From Neorhodopirellula pilleata (GTDB taxonomy: Bacteria > Planctomycetota > Planctomycetia > Pirellulales > Pirellulaceae): a stretch of 64,000 bases of DNA. The DNA lies in the NCBI RefSeq assembly GCF_007859915.1, contig NZ_SJPM01000019.1, forward strand, positions 1 to 64,000, read 5' to 3'. This document shows, in pieces, positions 33,423-42,500 of this stretch. The notes under the pieces are model-generated. The model worked only from the letters and a program-made list of their open reading frames with translations, searched no databases and was not told the DNA's origin. Within the stretch, counting starts at the first letter, position 1, and every line of letters begins with the position of its first letter. The translations under genes were made by a program, and so were the position numbers.

Positions 33423-34682
33423 ATGAATCGCCATATGAGTACCCAGAACGAGATTGATTTCACGGAAGTCCGGGGCGAGACGGAGCTGACACCGCCGGAG
33501 CTGTTTGCATCCAATTTGATCGAATGGGCGGTTGAACGCCATTCGAGCGACCTGTTCATTTCGGATTTAGATGACACCGTCCGCATCTCGGTGCGACGGA
33601 TGGGGCAAGTCGAAACGGTCCGCCACTTGGCTCGCGACTACGGTCGGCGGTTGCAGGCCCATTTACGAGTTCTCGGTGGGGCGGATTCGGGCGATATGAT
33701 TCGTCCGACCGAAGGTCGCGGTGTGATTAGGACGCCCAACGGCGGAACGGTGGATTTGCGAATGAGCTGCATGCCGACGCTGTTCGGCCACGACGTGGCG
33801 ATCCGGTTGTTCGATCCGGTCCGTGGGGCTCGAGCGATCCACGAACTCGGTTACGACGACGAAGAGCTCGCCAAGATCCAAGACCTCATTCATCATCCGT
33901 CCGGATTGATCTTGGTCGCCGGCCCTGTCGCCAGCGGCAAGTCGAGCACGCTCTACGCGATGATCGAAGAACTCAACGACGGCTCCCGCAAAATCCATAC
34001 GCTCGAAGATCCGATCGAACATTCGCTCTCGGGCGTGATGCAGTCGCAGATCAATCTGCGTGCCGGACTGGATTTTCCGGATCTGTTGTCGGTGGTTTTA
34101 CGACACAGCCCGGACGTGATCATGATCGGCGAGATCCGCGACGGTCGCACCGCCGCAGCGGCGATCCGGGCCGGTTCGAGCGGTCAACTAGTGTTCGCAA
34201 CCATCCATGCCAAGACCGCTCCCGAGGCGATCGACGGGATGTTGCAATATCAATCCAATCCCAAGTTCCTAGGCAGTTCGCTGATCGCGGTCATTAACCA
34301 ACGACTGATCCGAAAAGTATGCCACCAGTGCAGTCGGGAGGTTCCGCTTGATGAGGTCAGCGTCCGCCGCGAGATACAAGATCGATTGAACGACGGACCG
34401 AGGACTCAGCGGATTGCGGTCGGTTGCGAAGAATGTTTCAACACCGGCTACTATTCGCTGTCGACGCTCACAGAGATGATGCTGATCGACGAACCTTTGT
34501 CCCGAGGCATTGCTGATAGCACGCCGGCTCACGAACTCGGACGAATCGCTTGCGAGCGAGGCATGTTGAGCCTGGAAGATCGAGCGGTCTTGAGTGTTCT
34601 GCGAGGTGACACCACGGCGGTCGAAGCCAACCGGCTCGTTTCCAATGAGCTGCTCAGCCGGCTGGCGAAACAGGTCAGATGA
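33423..34682 (+). CDS. GspE/PilB/PilT-family secretion or pilus ATPase
   Basis: A hexameric cytosolic ATPase of type II secretion or type IV pilus systems. The 419-residue product has a short N-terminal domain (~1-130) and the NTPase core: Walker A GPVASGKSST (~167-176), Asp box THTLEDPIEH-like (HTLEDPIEHSLSGVMQSQIN), Walker B VIMIGEIRD (~230-238) and His box FATIHAKTAPEAI. A tetracysteine zinc site CHQC...CEEC (~300-345) is typical of GspE/PilB rather than PilT. Compared with the usual GPTGSGKTT the P-loop has V-A in place of T-G but keeps GxxxxGKS. It is shorter than PilB because the N1 domain is missing. ATG 33435 is an alternative start. No pilin or secretin gene is adjacent. Confidence 0.87.
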   Translation: MNRHMSTQNEIDFTEVRGETELTPPELFASNLIEWAVERHSSDLFISDLDDTVRISVRRMGQVETVRHLARDYGRRLQAHLRVLGGADSGDMIRPTEGRGVIRTPNGGTVDLRMSCMPTLFGHDVAIRLFDPVRGARAIHELGYDDEELAKIQDLIHHPSGLILVAGPVASGKSSTLYAMIEELNDGSRKIHTLEDPIEHSLSGVMQSQINLRAGLDFPDLLSVVLRHSPDVIMIGEIRDGRTAAAAIRAGSSGQLVFATIHAKTAPEAIDGMLQYQSNPKFLGSSLIAVINQRLIRKVCHQCSREVPLDEVSVRREIQDRLNDGPRTQRIAVGCEECFNTGYYSLSTLTEMMLIDEPLSRGIADSTPAHELGRIACERGMLSLEDRAVLSVLRGDTTAVEANRLVSNELLSRLAKQVR

Positions 34683-34796
34683 GCGGTTTTGTGAAAGCGT
34701 CGCCAACGATTCAATGAAGCGTCGCCTGGGAATCAGCGATTCGGATCGCGGGTCCTGGTTCTCGATTCTGAGGCATTGCTGGCATTGCTAGCGTGT

Positions 34797-36173
34797 TCAA
34801 AGGGGTGATGTGTAACCCAAGCCTGGGCCGTTGAGGCACCCGGTGGGGACGCGTCCACCGCGGATTTCGAACATCTCGGCATACCCGTTCATCCAGGCTT
34901 CGTTGCCCGCCGGGCAGTATTGCCGTCCATTGCTTTCCACGGCCATCACGCCGGGGATGTGTGCTGAAAGCGATGCCGAATGCAGTAGCGACGCGCCGAC
35001 GCAGGTTAAATCCTGAACGCACAAGAACAAACCGTCGTGCCGGGCAACCGCCCCGAGCAGCAACGCTTCGGCGTGTCCCTTGCATGCTTTCAATGCGATG
35101 CCGCTGTAACCTTGCGAAACAGCCAAGCGGAGGCTTTCCAGATCCGTCAATGACTCATCGATGACGACGGGCTTTTGTTCCGCCACGCGGTGCATCGTCA
35201 CCGCTCCTGGTCTTTTCAGATCGCGATGTGTCGGCTGTTCGATGTATTGGATTCGGTCGAGTGCCTCGGGACATTCCGATCGCAATTGATCGAGCAGGCC
35301 CAGCACATATTCTTCGTTGGCACATCGTTCATTGAAATCGAGCGAGAAGAAATACGGCTGATCGGTCGATGCCCCCCGGTTCACCGTTTGGTTGGCGACT
35401 TCGTTGATCCGACGGATGCGATCGAAGTCCCATCCGGCATCGTCGCCGTTGAGCTTAATCTTCAGATGTGTCAGTTCGTTCCGTTGAATCCATTGCCCGA
35501 GCGTCTCGGGCAGTCCGTCGGCGACCTGGCTTACCACGTCATCGTCGGTGAGCGGATCGAGCGCGCCGACCAAGTGGTATAGGGGCAAAGTCGCGACCGG
35601 CGTCGGCGAAATGAGCGAATCCAACGTCACGCCGCGATATCGATCATCGCCCGTTAAATCGCCAAGATCCCGGGGCAGATGCTCGGTCGACAGCAGGGCG
35701 TACGCGCTTTGGCCGACCGCTTTCCCGTGAGCGTCAAATAATGCCGCTTCGATCGGCGAACCGGCGAGCAAGATTGCCAACTCGGGAATTGGATTAACAA
35801 GTTGAAACTGCGTCGCGACGTCCGCCGCGATCTGATCGCGGTGCCGAGACAGACCGATCGCGATTTCCATCGGATGCCCCGCAATGGTGTCGCTCTGACA
35901 ACGATCGGCGAGTTGCCGTGCGATCGTCAAAACCACTTCCAATTTGGTCGCGTCGGGCACCTCCGCGTCCGGCCACGCCCAGGCGACTCCCATCGTCATG
36001 CTGCCCAGTCCCATCGCCGCTTGACCGGCGGCGTTTTCCGCGTCGCATCGGACGTTCAGTAGCGTCGCATCGTTGACGACCCGGCCGCCGAACTTCATCG
36101 GAGTTCGGTACTGATAGGATTCGGTTTCGAGATCGAATGAGTAACGGACCAATCGGGTAGCGGGTGCGGGCAT
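34797..36173 (-). CDS. Enolase-superfamily enzyme (mandelate racemase/muconate lactonising type)
   Basis: The 458-residue product has an N-terminal capping domain (RYSFDLETESYQYRTPMKFGG) and a C-terminal barrel. Visible pieces of the active site are LKIKLNGDD (KxK base), SLDFNERC (first metal Asp), YIEQPT (metal Glu), VIDESLTD (metal Asp) and IALKACKGHAEALL (opposite base Lys). These fit dipeptide-epimerase or o-succinylbenzoate-synthase-like members, but the substrate cannot be told. I chose ATG 36173; the frame is open to 36257 but the added part looks non-coding. It is convergent with the upstream ATPase gene. Confidence 0.82.
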   Translation of the reverse strand: MPAPATRLVRYSFDLETESYQYRTPMKFGGRVVNDATLLNVRCDAENAAGQAAMGLGSMTMGVAWAWPDAEVPDATKLEVVLTIARQLADRCQSDTIAGHPMEIAIGLSRHRDQIAADVATQFQLVNPIPELAILLAGSPIEAALFDAHGKAVGQSAYALLSTEHLPRDLGDLTGDDRYRGVTLDSLISPTPVATLPLYHLVGALDPLTDDDVVSQVADGLPETLGQWIQRNELTHLKIKLNGDDAGWDFDRIRRINEVANQTVNRGASTDQPYFFSLDFNERCANEEYVLGLLDQLRSECPEALDRIQYIEQPTHRDLKRPGAVTMHRVAEQKPVVIDESLTDLESLRLAVSQGYSGIALKACKGHAEALLLGAVARHDGLFLCVQDLTCVGASLLHSASLSAHIPGVMAVESNGRQYCPAGNEAWMNGYAEMFEIRGGRVPTGCLNGPGLGYTSPL

Positions 36174-36318
36174 CGTTGGTAATCTTTTGCGGTGAACAAT
36201 CGGGGCGCGCTGAGCCGACTTTTCGGGCGGCGACTTTTCAGGACCGTAGCCTATCACGGTTCCCGTTTTTTGCTACGTTGTCGAGCATTCTGTTTCCCTT
36301 CAACCCACTCCTAATGCC

Positions 36319-36654
36319 ATGTCCGATATTCATTCCCGTTACAACGACGTCGAAAAACTGATCGACGAGGAAAAATTCGAAGAAGCGATCATTGGATTGA
36401 CCTCGATCGTCGCCGAAGACGATTCGTTCGTATTGGCACATCTCGCTCTAGCTCGCGTCTACACCAAGACCGGGCAGCACGATTTGGCGATCCAACACGG
36501 CGAGAAGGCCTGTCAGCTAGAGCCAGACGACGCGTTCAATTTTACCGCCATGAGCGTCACCTACCAAAAGGCCTGGGCGGGTACGCAAAACCAGGAATAC
36601 ATCACCAAAGCCGAAGACGCGATGGCCCAAGCCCAACGACTCAACGCGATGTGA
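36319..36654 (+). CDS. Small TPR protein
   Basis: The 111-residue product consists of about two and a half tetratricopeptide repeats: FEEAIIGLTSIVAEDDSFVLAH, LALARVYTKTGQHDLAIQHGEKA, CQLEPDDAFNFTAMSVTYQKA. The canonical A-x-Y-x-x-x-G-x-x-x-x-A pattern is present. No signal peptide or other domain is visible. It is probably a cytosolic protein-interaction module. It is divergent from the enolase-superfamily gene and convergent with the M20 deacylase gene. Confidence 0.8.
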   Translation: MSDIHSRYNDVEKLIDEEKFEEAIIGLTSIVAEDDSFVLAHLALARVYTKTGQHDLAIQHGEKACQLEPDDAFNFTAMSVTYQKAWAGTQNQEYITKAEDAMAQAQRLNAM

Positions 36655-36663
36655 TCAACGTGG

Positions 36664-37872
36664 TCACTTGCCGCACCAATGCCGGATCGCCGATTCGTAG
36701 AAATCGACTCCGCGGGTGAGTTCGTCCCGGGCGATGAACTCGTCGGTTTTGTGGGCCTGGGCGATGCTGCCGGGGCCGCATACGATTCGACGTGACAACT
36801 CGTCGAAGACGCAACCGTCGGTGGCGTAGCATTCTGCGGCCGGCTCATTGGGGCCGATGAATCGCTCGGCTAGGTCGCACATCTCTCCCACGCAGGGTTG
36901 GTCAAGCGATGTGGCCATCGGCGGACCGCCGGCGAACTTCTCGACCTGCAATCCGAGTTCTCCCGCCCGGGCGAGGACTTGGTCGATCAGTTCGGCCCCG
37001 TCGACGTTCGGCATTGTTCGAAAGCTGACCCAGGCGGTGCTATGATCGGGAACGATGTTGACGGTTCTCATCCGATCGCTGACTCCGAAGTTCCACGTCA
37101 ACGTTGGTGGATCGAAACGGTCGTCTTGTAACGACTTGTCATGGCGACAACGTTGGTCGATCTCTAAAAGCGTTTGCAACATGGGCACCATCGCGATGTT
37201 CGCGTTGACGCCTTCGCTGGTGCTACTGTGGGCCGCTTGTCCGACGGAATGGATTTGCAGGCCGATGATCCCTTTGTGCGCATAAACGATCCGCAAACGG
37301 GATGGTTCACCGATGATGCTGACGGGGTCGGCGGCGACGATCTCTCGGTAGGCACTGCTGGAATCGACCAAACACCGCGCCCCCTCGAATCCGACTTCTT
37401 CATCGGCGGTCGCGACGATCCACAGAGGAGCGGTTTGTTCGTCGATTGTTACGCGACTGGCGGCGGCCATCATCGCGGCGAGCGATCCTTTCATGTCGCA
37501 CGCGCCGCGTCCGTAGATGCGATCCTTGTCGACTGAGGCTCGGAACGGATCGCCGCCTGGTCCGGACCAACGATCGGCGCTGACGACATCGGTGTGACAA
37601 AAGTACGCGAGCCCCGAAGATTCAGAGCCCTTCTCGGAAGCCACGTTCGGATCGCGGCGGGCGATCAAGTTGAATTTCAATGTTTCACGCCGGTCACGAT
37701 ATTGCGTCAGTTCGATAACAAAGCCGATTCGGGCGAGATGATCGGCGACGTACCGGGTGATGGCCTCGTTGCTGAGATGGCTGACGGTGTTGAAACCGAT
37801 CAATTCGGTCAGCACGTGTTCCACGCTGAGCGGCTGTTCCACGCGGTTTGACGATGGGGGACGGGGTGACAC
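36664..37872 (-). CDS. argE: M20 family metallohydrolase, acetylornithine deacetylase/ArgE-like
   Basis: A di-zinc amidohydrolase, probably removing an acyl group from N-acetylornithine or a similar amino acid. Motifs: YFCHTDVVSADRW (His-x-Asp zinc ligands, ~92-104), GRGACDMKGSLAAMM (Asp and catalytic surroundings), ATADEEVGFEGA (catalytic Glu-Glu) and the dimerisation domain with HKGIIGLQIHSVGQAAHSS. The C-terminal zinc ligand region is less clear. The frame is open back to 38316 but overlaps the divergent lipoprotein gene. GTG at 37872 gives about 402 residues, normal for the family; TTG 37878 or GTG 37842 are alternatives. The gene symbol is tentative. Confidence 0.8.
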   Translation of the reverse strand: MSPRPPSSNRVEQPLSVEHVLTELIGFNTVSHLSNEAITRYVADHLARIGFVIELTQYRDRRETLKFNLIARRDPNVASEKGSESSGLAYFCHTDVVSADRWSGPGGDPFRASVDKDRIYGRGACDMKGSLAAMMAAASRVTIDEQTAPLWIVATADEEVGFEGARCLVDSSSAYREIVAADPVSIIGEPSRLRIVYAHKGIIGLQIHSVGQAAHSSTSEGVNANIAMVPMLQTLLEIDQRCRHDKSLQDDRFDPPTLTWNFGVSDRMRTVNIVPDHSTAWVSFRTMPNVDGAELIDQVLARAGELGLQVEKFAGGPPMATSLDQPCVGEMCDLAERFIGPNEPAAECYATDGCVFDELSRRIVCGPGSIAQAHKTDEFIARDELTRGVDFYESAIRHWCGK

Positions 37873-38001
37873 GAACAAAGTCCTTACCGATGAGAATGCA
37901 ATTGGTCTGGAAACGAGCGTCAAAAAATGCGTACCACATGGGAAATCGTTTGATTTCGCACCGACACGTCTGCCGCCATTGCAACCGAAGATGGTATCGC
38001 C

Positions 38002-38664
38002 ATGAAGACCCCCACACGCACCGCCTTCTTGAGTATCGGCATTCTCGCTGGCGTTTGCCTGCTTTTGACTCAGACGGGGTGTTTGGGTCTGATGAGTAAT
38101 TTCATGCACGCCGTGGGAGCCGACCAGATCCCGCCGGAGTGCGAGGATTTGAAAAACAGCGAACTGGCGATTGTCGTGATGACGGACCAAAGTCAATATT
38201 CCGACGACATCGCCGCCCGGCTGCTGACCCGCAAACTCGGGGGGATCCTTTCCCAGGAGGTCAAAGGCCTCGAGCTCGTTCGCGAAGATGCGGTCCAGCA
38301 GTGGCGAGACACCCACGGATGGGACAACGTCGACTACATGGAATTGGGCAAGGGCATCGACGCGGAAAAGTTATTGGTGATCGAACTGACCAACATGCGA
38401 CTGCGTGACGGGGCAACATTGTATCGCGGGCGTGCGAACGTTCGCATCACGTTGTACGACATGAAAACCGAAAAAACGCTGTTCGAGAAAGAAATCGACG
38501 AGTTCACCTATCCGGTCAACGCGGGACAATATACCAGCGAAACGACTGAACCGAAATTTCGTAAGTTATACCTGGAAATGCTCGCTCGGCGAATCTCACG
38601 TTGCTTTCATGCCTACGATTTTGCCGATACGGTCGCGTTGGACGGGGCGATCGCCAGCCAATAG
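38002..38664 (+). CDS. Predicted lipoprotein of unknown function
   Basis: The 220-residue product starts with a lipoprotein signal: KTPTRTAF, hydrophobic LSIGILAGVCLLL and the lipobox LTQTGC (Cys 27). The mature part shows ELAIVVMTDQSQYSDDIAARLLTRKLGGILSQ and later ANVRITLYDMKTEKTLFEKEIDEFTYP. This resembles planctomycete lipoproteins that look distantly like LpoB/Curli-assembly type proteins, but no family can be named with confidence. It is divergent from the M20 gene with 129 bases between. Confidence 0.75.
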   Translation: MKTPTRTAFLSIGILAGVCLLLTQTGCLGLMSNFMHAVGADQIPPECEDLKNSELAIVVMTDQSQYSDDIAARLLTRKLGGILSQEVKGLELVREDAVQQWRDTHGWDNVDYMELGKGIDAEKLLVIELTNMRLRDGATLYRGRANVRITLYDMKTEKTLFEKEIDEFTYPVNAGQYTSETTEPKFRKLYLEMLARRISRCFHAYDFADTVALDGAIASQ

Positions 38665-38760
38665 CTGGCTAACCAGTGGAGTCGACAAGTCCGGTCCGTC
38701 AAGAGACAATCGGGGTCACTTACCAAACCCACCGATTGTCTTTCGACCCCCATCACCGGC

Positions 38761-40182
38761 ATGACCAAAACGGCTCATCACGAACTTGTCATTCTTGGCG
38801 GCGGCCCTGCCGGCTACGTCGCGGCGATCCGAGCGGCCCAGTTGGGCATCAATGTTGCCTGTATTGACGAAAACCCGCGATTCGGCGGCACCTGCTTACG
38901 GGTCGGATGCATCCCAAGCAAAGCGTTATTGGAATCGAGTCATCTCTACGAAGAAGCCCGGCATCGTTTCGCCGATCATGGTTTGAAGATCAACGGGATC
39001 GAAGTCGACCTCGATGCGATGATGGCTCGCAAGGACAAAATCGTCGACACGCTGACCGGCGGCATCGATTTATTGTTCAACAAACGCGGTGTCACCGCGT
39101 ATCGCGGTCGGGGCAAACTTCGGGACGTCGAATCGATCGAAATCACTCCGTGCGGCGGTGCCGACGCGGATCAACCGACGATCGTCACCGCTGATCAAAT
39201 TCTGCTGTGCCCGGGCAGTGTTCCGGCCCGCTTGCCGTCGGTCGAAGAAGACGGCGATCGAATCGGCAACAGCACTACGGCCCTGTCGTTCCCTGAGGTG
39301 CCTGAGAAACTCGTCGTGATCGGCGGCGGATATATCGGTTTGGAATTGGGCAGCGTTTGGAACCGATTGGGCAGCCATGTGGTCGTTTTGGAAGCATTCG
39401 ATCGCGTCCTGCCGGGACTCGACAACGAAATGGCCAATTTGGCCCACCGGGCATTTAAGAAACAAGGCATCGAGTTTCACACCAACGCGATGGTCTCGTC
39501 GGCGCGGGTCGATGAGAGCCAAGTCAAGCCCTGCACGGTCGAAGTCGTCGACGGGGAAACGATTTATTGTGATCGGGTGCTCTTGGCGACCGGCCGAGCG
39601 CCCGCGACCGATGATCTGGGACTGGCCGCTGCCGGAATCCAAACCGACCGCCGCGGGTTCATCGAAGTCAATGAAGAGTTTCAAACTTCGGTGCCCGGCG
39701 TGTACGCGATCGGCGATTGCATCGGCGGTGCCATGTTGGCTCACAAAGCGATGGAAGAAGGCATCGTTTGCGTCGAGCGGATGGCGGGCATCGCCAGCGA
39801 AATGAATTACGACGTCATCCCAGCGATCGTTTATACCTATCCTGAAATTGCCATGGTCGGACGCACCGAAGAGCAGCTAAAGGAAGCCGGCATCGAGTAC
39901 AAGAAGGGAGTCTGCCCGTTGGGTGCCAACGGACGGGCCCGCACGCTCGGGGATACCGACGGACGCGTCAAGATCCTTGCCGACGCCGAAACCGATCGCG
40001 TGCTGGGCGTTCACATCATCGGACCTCGGGCGGGAGATTTAATTGCCGAGGCCGCTTCGGCGATGGAATTCGGAGCGAGCAGCGAAGACATCGCACGCAC
40101 CTGCCACGCTCACCCGACGTTGGCCGAAGCGGTACACGAAGCCGCCATGGACGTCGACGACCGCGCCATCCACACCGCCTGA
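38761..40182 (+). CDS. lpdA: Dihydrolipoyl dehydrogenase (E3)
   Basis: A FAD enzyme that reoxidises dihydrolipoamide of the 2-oxoacid dehydrogenase complexes, or of the glycine cleavage system, with NAD+. The 473-residue product shows the FAD site ELVILGGGPAGYVAAIRAAQ, the redox disulfide GGTCLRVGCIPSKALL (~45-60), the NAD-binding VVIGGGYIGLELGSVWNRLG, the second FAD motif GVYAIGDCIGGAMLAHKAMEE and the C-terminal catalytic His-Glu in ARTCHAHPTLAEAVHEAA. All key residues are present. No E1 or E2 gene is adjacent. The start MTKTAHHELVILG is clear. Confidence 0.95.
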   Translation: MTKTAHHELVILGGGPAGYVAAIRAAQLGINVACIDENPRFGGTCLRVGCIPSKALLESSHLYEEARHRFADHGLKINGIEVDLDAMMARKDKIVDTLTGGIDLLFNKRGVTAYRGRGKLRDVESIEITPCGGADADQPTIVTADQILLCPGSVPARLPSVEEDGDRIGNSTTALSFPEVPEKLVVIGGGYIGLELGSVWNRLGSHVVVLEAFDRVLPGLDNEMANLAHRAFKKQGIEFHTNAMVSSARVDESQVKPCTVEVVDGETIYCDRVLLATGRAPATDDLGLAAAGIQTDRRGFIEVNEEFQTSVPGVYAIGDCIGGAMLAHKAMEEGIVCVERMAGIASEMNYDVIPAIVYTYPEIAMVGRTEEQLKEAGIEYKKGVCPLGANGRARTLGDTDGRVKILADAETDRVLGVHIIGPRAGDLIAEAASAMEFGASSEDIARTCHAHPTLAEAVHEAAMDVDDRAIHTA

Positions 40183-40212
40183 ACCAATCGATCTCGTGAA
40201 CCCAATGATCTC

Positions 40213-40716
40213 ATGACCGCACATGATCAAAAAAAGCCTCAGGATTCCCCCGGCGGCGATGCGATCACGCCGGCCCCGATGAAAGTCATCGGGTGGCGAG
40301 AATGGGTCAGTCTTCCGGGGCTGAACGTTCGCCGGATCAAAGCTAAAATCGACACCGGGGCCCGGTCGAGTTCCCTGCATGCCTTTGACGTCGAAACCTA
40401 CACGCTCGACGGCATCGAACGGGTCAAATTTTCCATCCACCCCGCCCAAGAACGCGACGATATTTTTGTCAACGCCGACGTGCCGATTTTGGAACGACGG
40501 CATGTCAAAAGCAGTAACGGCGAAGTCAGCGAGCGAATTGTGATCCGAACGGAACTGTTCTTGCTGAACCAACGCATGCAGGTCGATTTAACACTCGCCA
40601 ATCGCGACGCGATGGGCTTTCGAATGCTGGTCGGTCGAGAAGCGATCCGGACTCGATTCCTGGTCGATTCAGGTGGCTCGTTTCTGGCCGGTCGTCGGCG
40701 TCGAAAACACCGCTAG
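40213..40716 (+). CDS. RimB-like retropepsin-type protease (RimK-associated)
   Basis: The 167-residue product belongs to the family called ribosomal-protein-S6-modification-associated ATP-dependent zinc protease, a retropepsin-like fold. It shows VIGWREWVSLPGLNVRRIKAKIDTGARSSSLHA, where DTGA-R-S-S-S-L is the aspartic-protease-like active segment. Later come KSSNGEVSERIVIRTELFL and FRMLVGREAIRTRFLVD, conserved in the family. In other bacteria the partner removes or processes glutamate tails added by RimK. The RimK gene follows after 165 bases on the same strand, which supports a functional pair. Confidence 0.85.
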   Translation: MTAHDQKKPQDSPGGDAITPAPMKVIGWREWVSLPGLNVRRIKAKIDTGARSSSLHAFDVETYTLDGIERVKFSIHPAQERDDIFVNADVPILERRHVKSSNGEVSERIVIRTELFLLNQRMQVDLTLANRDAMGFRMLVGREAIRTRFLVDSGGSFLAGRRRRKHR

Positions 40717-40745
40717 TGTTTTTTTGCATCTGAATTAGGAGTAGT

Positions 40746-40804
40746 GAAACTCGCGAAGAGTTTCGGAAGTACTCGTCAATCACCGAAAGTCTTAGCGACT
40801 TTCG
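40746..40804. repeat. Two short hairpins between rimB-like and rimK-like genes
   Basis: gaaactc/gagtttc (40746-40752 and 40758-40764) and cgaaagtc/gactttcg (40784-40791 and 40797-40804) form two stem-loops. They resemble the hairpin at 2664-2684 and so probably belong to a dispersed repeat group. They could attenuate read-through between the two genes. Confidence 0.5.
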
Positions 40805-40881
40805 CTACGGCCTCAATCCGAAGATTTAGTCGTAACATACCACTGGCTTTTCTCTAAAACACTTAATCGAATCGACTTCCC

Positions 40882-42096
40882 ATGAAACTTGCCATCCTCT
40901 CCTGCAGCCCGCGATGCTACTCGTCCCGGCGTTTGTTGGAAGCCGCTGAGCAACGCGGTGTCGAAGTCAAAATCCTCAATACGTTGAAATTCGCCATCGA
41001 CTTGGAACAAGGCGAGCCGGATTTGTACTATCGCAGCAAACACATCAGCGACTACGACGCGATTTTGCCGCGGATTGGGGCTTCGATCACGTACTTCGGG
41101 ACCGCCGTCGTTCGGCAATTCGAACAAATGGACGTATTCTGCGCGAATTCGTCAGCCGGGATCAGCAATTCTCGCGACAAACTCCGCAGCCTGCAGATTC
41201 TCAGCCGACACCAAATCGGGATCCCGCAAACGACTTTTGTCCGCGATCGTAAAGATATCCTGCCGGCGATCGAACGCGTCGGCGGCGCCCCCGTGATCAT
41301 CAAGTTGCTCGAGGGAACTCAAGGGGTGGGTGTGATCTTGGCCGAGTCCGTCAAGGTAGCCGAAGCCATCATTGAAACGCTGCACAGCACCAAGCAAAAC
41401 GTCTTGGTGCAGCGTTTCGTTTCCGAAAGCAAAGGCCGTGACATTCGAGCCTTCGTCATTGGCGACCGAGTCGTCGCCGCCATGCGGCGGGTGGCCCAGG
41501 GAACCGAGTTCCGCAGCAACATCCATCGCGGCGGCGTGACCGAATCCGTGTTGTTGGACGAGTCGTATGCTGAAACCGCCGTCCGGGCTGCTCAGATCAT
41601 GGGATTACGCGTCGCCGGCGTGGACATGCTCGAAGGACATGATGGGCCGCAGGTCATGGAAGTCAACTCGTCACCGGGTCTCGAGGGCATCGAAACCTGC
41701 ACCAAACTTGATATCGCCGGCGCGATCATCGATTACATGTCCGCTCAAGTCGATTTTCCCGAAATCGACGTGCGTCAGCGTTTAACGGTCAGTCGTGGTT
41801 ACGGCGTGACCGAGATCCACATCCGCGATGGCTCGGATTTTGTCGGCAAAACGATCGACGAGTCCGGATTGCCTGAACAGGACATCAACGTCTTGACGCT
41901 GTATCGCGGAACGACCGTAATTCCCAACCCGCGGCTCAAACGTACCCTAGAGCCGAATGATCGACTGTTGTGCTTCGGCAAACTCGAAGCGATGCGAAGC
42001 ATGGTGCCCGAAAAGGTCCGCAAACGGCGCAGCCCCAAGGTGAAATCATTGCCCGCCTCGGCCCAACTGATTCAACGAGAAATCTCCGCAACTTAG
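40882..42096 (+). CDS. rimK: RimK-type glutamate ligase fused to a TrkA-C-like domain
   Basis: RimK enzymes add glutamate residues to a protein or small acceptor using ATP. Residues ~1-300 match RimK: MKLAILSCSPRCYSSRRLLEAAEQRG, DYDAILPRIGASITYFGTAVVRQFE, the ATP-grasp loop IIKLLEGTQGVGVILAES, QRFVSESKGRDIRAFVIGDRVVAAM and the metal-binding VMEVNSSPGLEGIE. Normal RimK ends near residue 300. Here ~100 residues follow, with VTEIHIRDGSDFVGKTIDE, INVLTLYRG and RTLEPNDRLLCFGK, a pattern typical of RCK C-terminal (TrkA_C) ligand-binding domains. The tail is basic. The fusion suggests allosteric control by a small ligand; that is inference. Confidence 0.9.
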   Translation: MKLAILSCSPRCYSSRRLLEAAEQRGVEVKILNTLKFAIDLEQGEPDLYYRSKHISDYDAILPRIGASITYFGTAVVRQFEQMDVFCANSSAGISNSRDKLRSLQILSRHQIGIPQTTFVRDRKDILPAIERVGGAPVIIKLLEGTQGVGVILAESVKVAEAIIETLHSTKQNVLVQRFVSESKGRDIRAFVIGDRVVAAMRRVAQGTEFRSNIHRGGVTESVLLDESYAETAVRAAQIMGLRVAGVDMLEGHDGPQVMEVNSSPGLEGIETCTKLDIAGAIIDYMSAQVDFPEIDVRQRLTVSRGYGVTEIHIRDGSDFVGKTIDESGLPEQDINVLTLYRGTTVIPNPRLKRTLEPNDRLLCFGKLEAMRSMVPEKVRKRRSPKVKSLPASAQLIQREISAT

Positions 42097-42149
42097 TGCT
42101 TCGTAAAAATTAAAAATTAGGGTTAGTGAGGTGAGCCGACGGCGGTAGC

Positions 42150-42268
42150 GGGCTGTTGATTTAGTCCTCATCGAAACCCGAAGCGTGAGCGAGGGATACA
42201 TACAAAGGACTTAATGGTGATGAATCCCTCGCTCACGCTTCGGGTTACGATTAAATCAACACGCCGCT
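42150..42268. repeat. Complete unit of the GTAACCC composite repeat
   Basis: The clearest unit of the family. Outer ends agcgggctgttgattta and taaatcaacacgccgct are imperfect inverted repeats. Inner arms cccgaagcgtgagc-gaggga pair with the reverse complement around acatacaaaggacttaatgg. The inner loop and arms are also found inverted at ~4500-4570. Confidence 0.8.
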
Positions 42269-42294
42269 AGCCGCGGGCATTGCTCGACACCGAC

Positions 42295-42421
42295 GCTAGC
42301 GGGCTGTCGGTTTAATCGTATACCGAGTGACAACAATTAGCCGACGGGCGTTAGCCCCGGTTAACGGTCGCGGGAACCGCCGCTAACGCGGTACGGCTAA
42401 TTAAATCGACAGCCCGCTAGC
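42295..42421. repeat. Second palindromic unit with 21-bp inverted ends
   Basis: Ends 42295-42315 and 42401-42421 are complementary at 20 of 21 bases (gctagcgggctgtcg core). The inner part has ttagccgacgggcgttagcc and related inverted segments (cgctaacgcggtacggctaa). It is related to the GTAACCC units by its outer ends but has a different inside. Confidence 0.7.
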
Positions 42422-42500
42422 GGCGTGTTGATTTAGTTTGCATCGTAACCCGAAGCGTGAGCGAGGGATGAGTCAATATCAATCATCCCTCGCTTACGCA

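Noticed and set aside
37873..38316. N-terminal extension of the M20 hydrolase frame
   Set aside because: The extra 148 codons overlap the divergent lipoprotein gene and have no family similarity; the enzyme is full length without them.
39070..39744. Minus-strand frame of 224 codons over lpdA
   Set aside because: Antisense shadow of a highly conserved enzyme gene; no plausible protein features.
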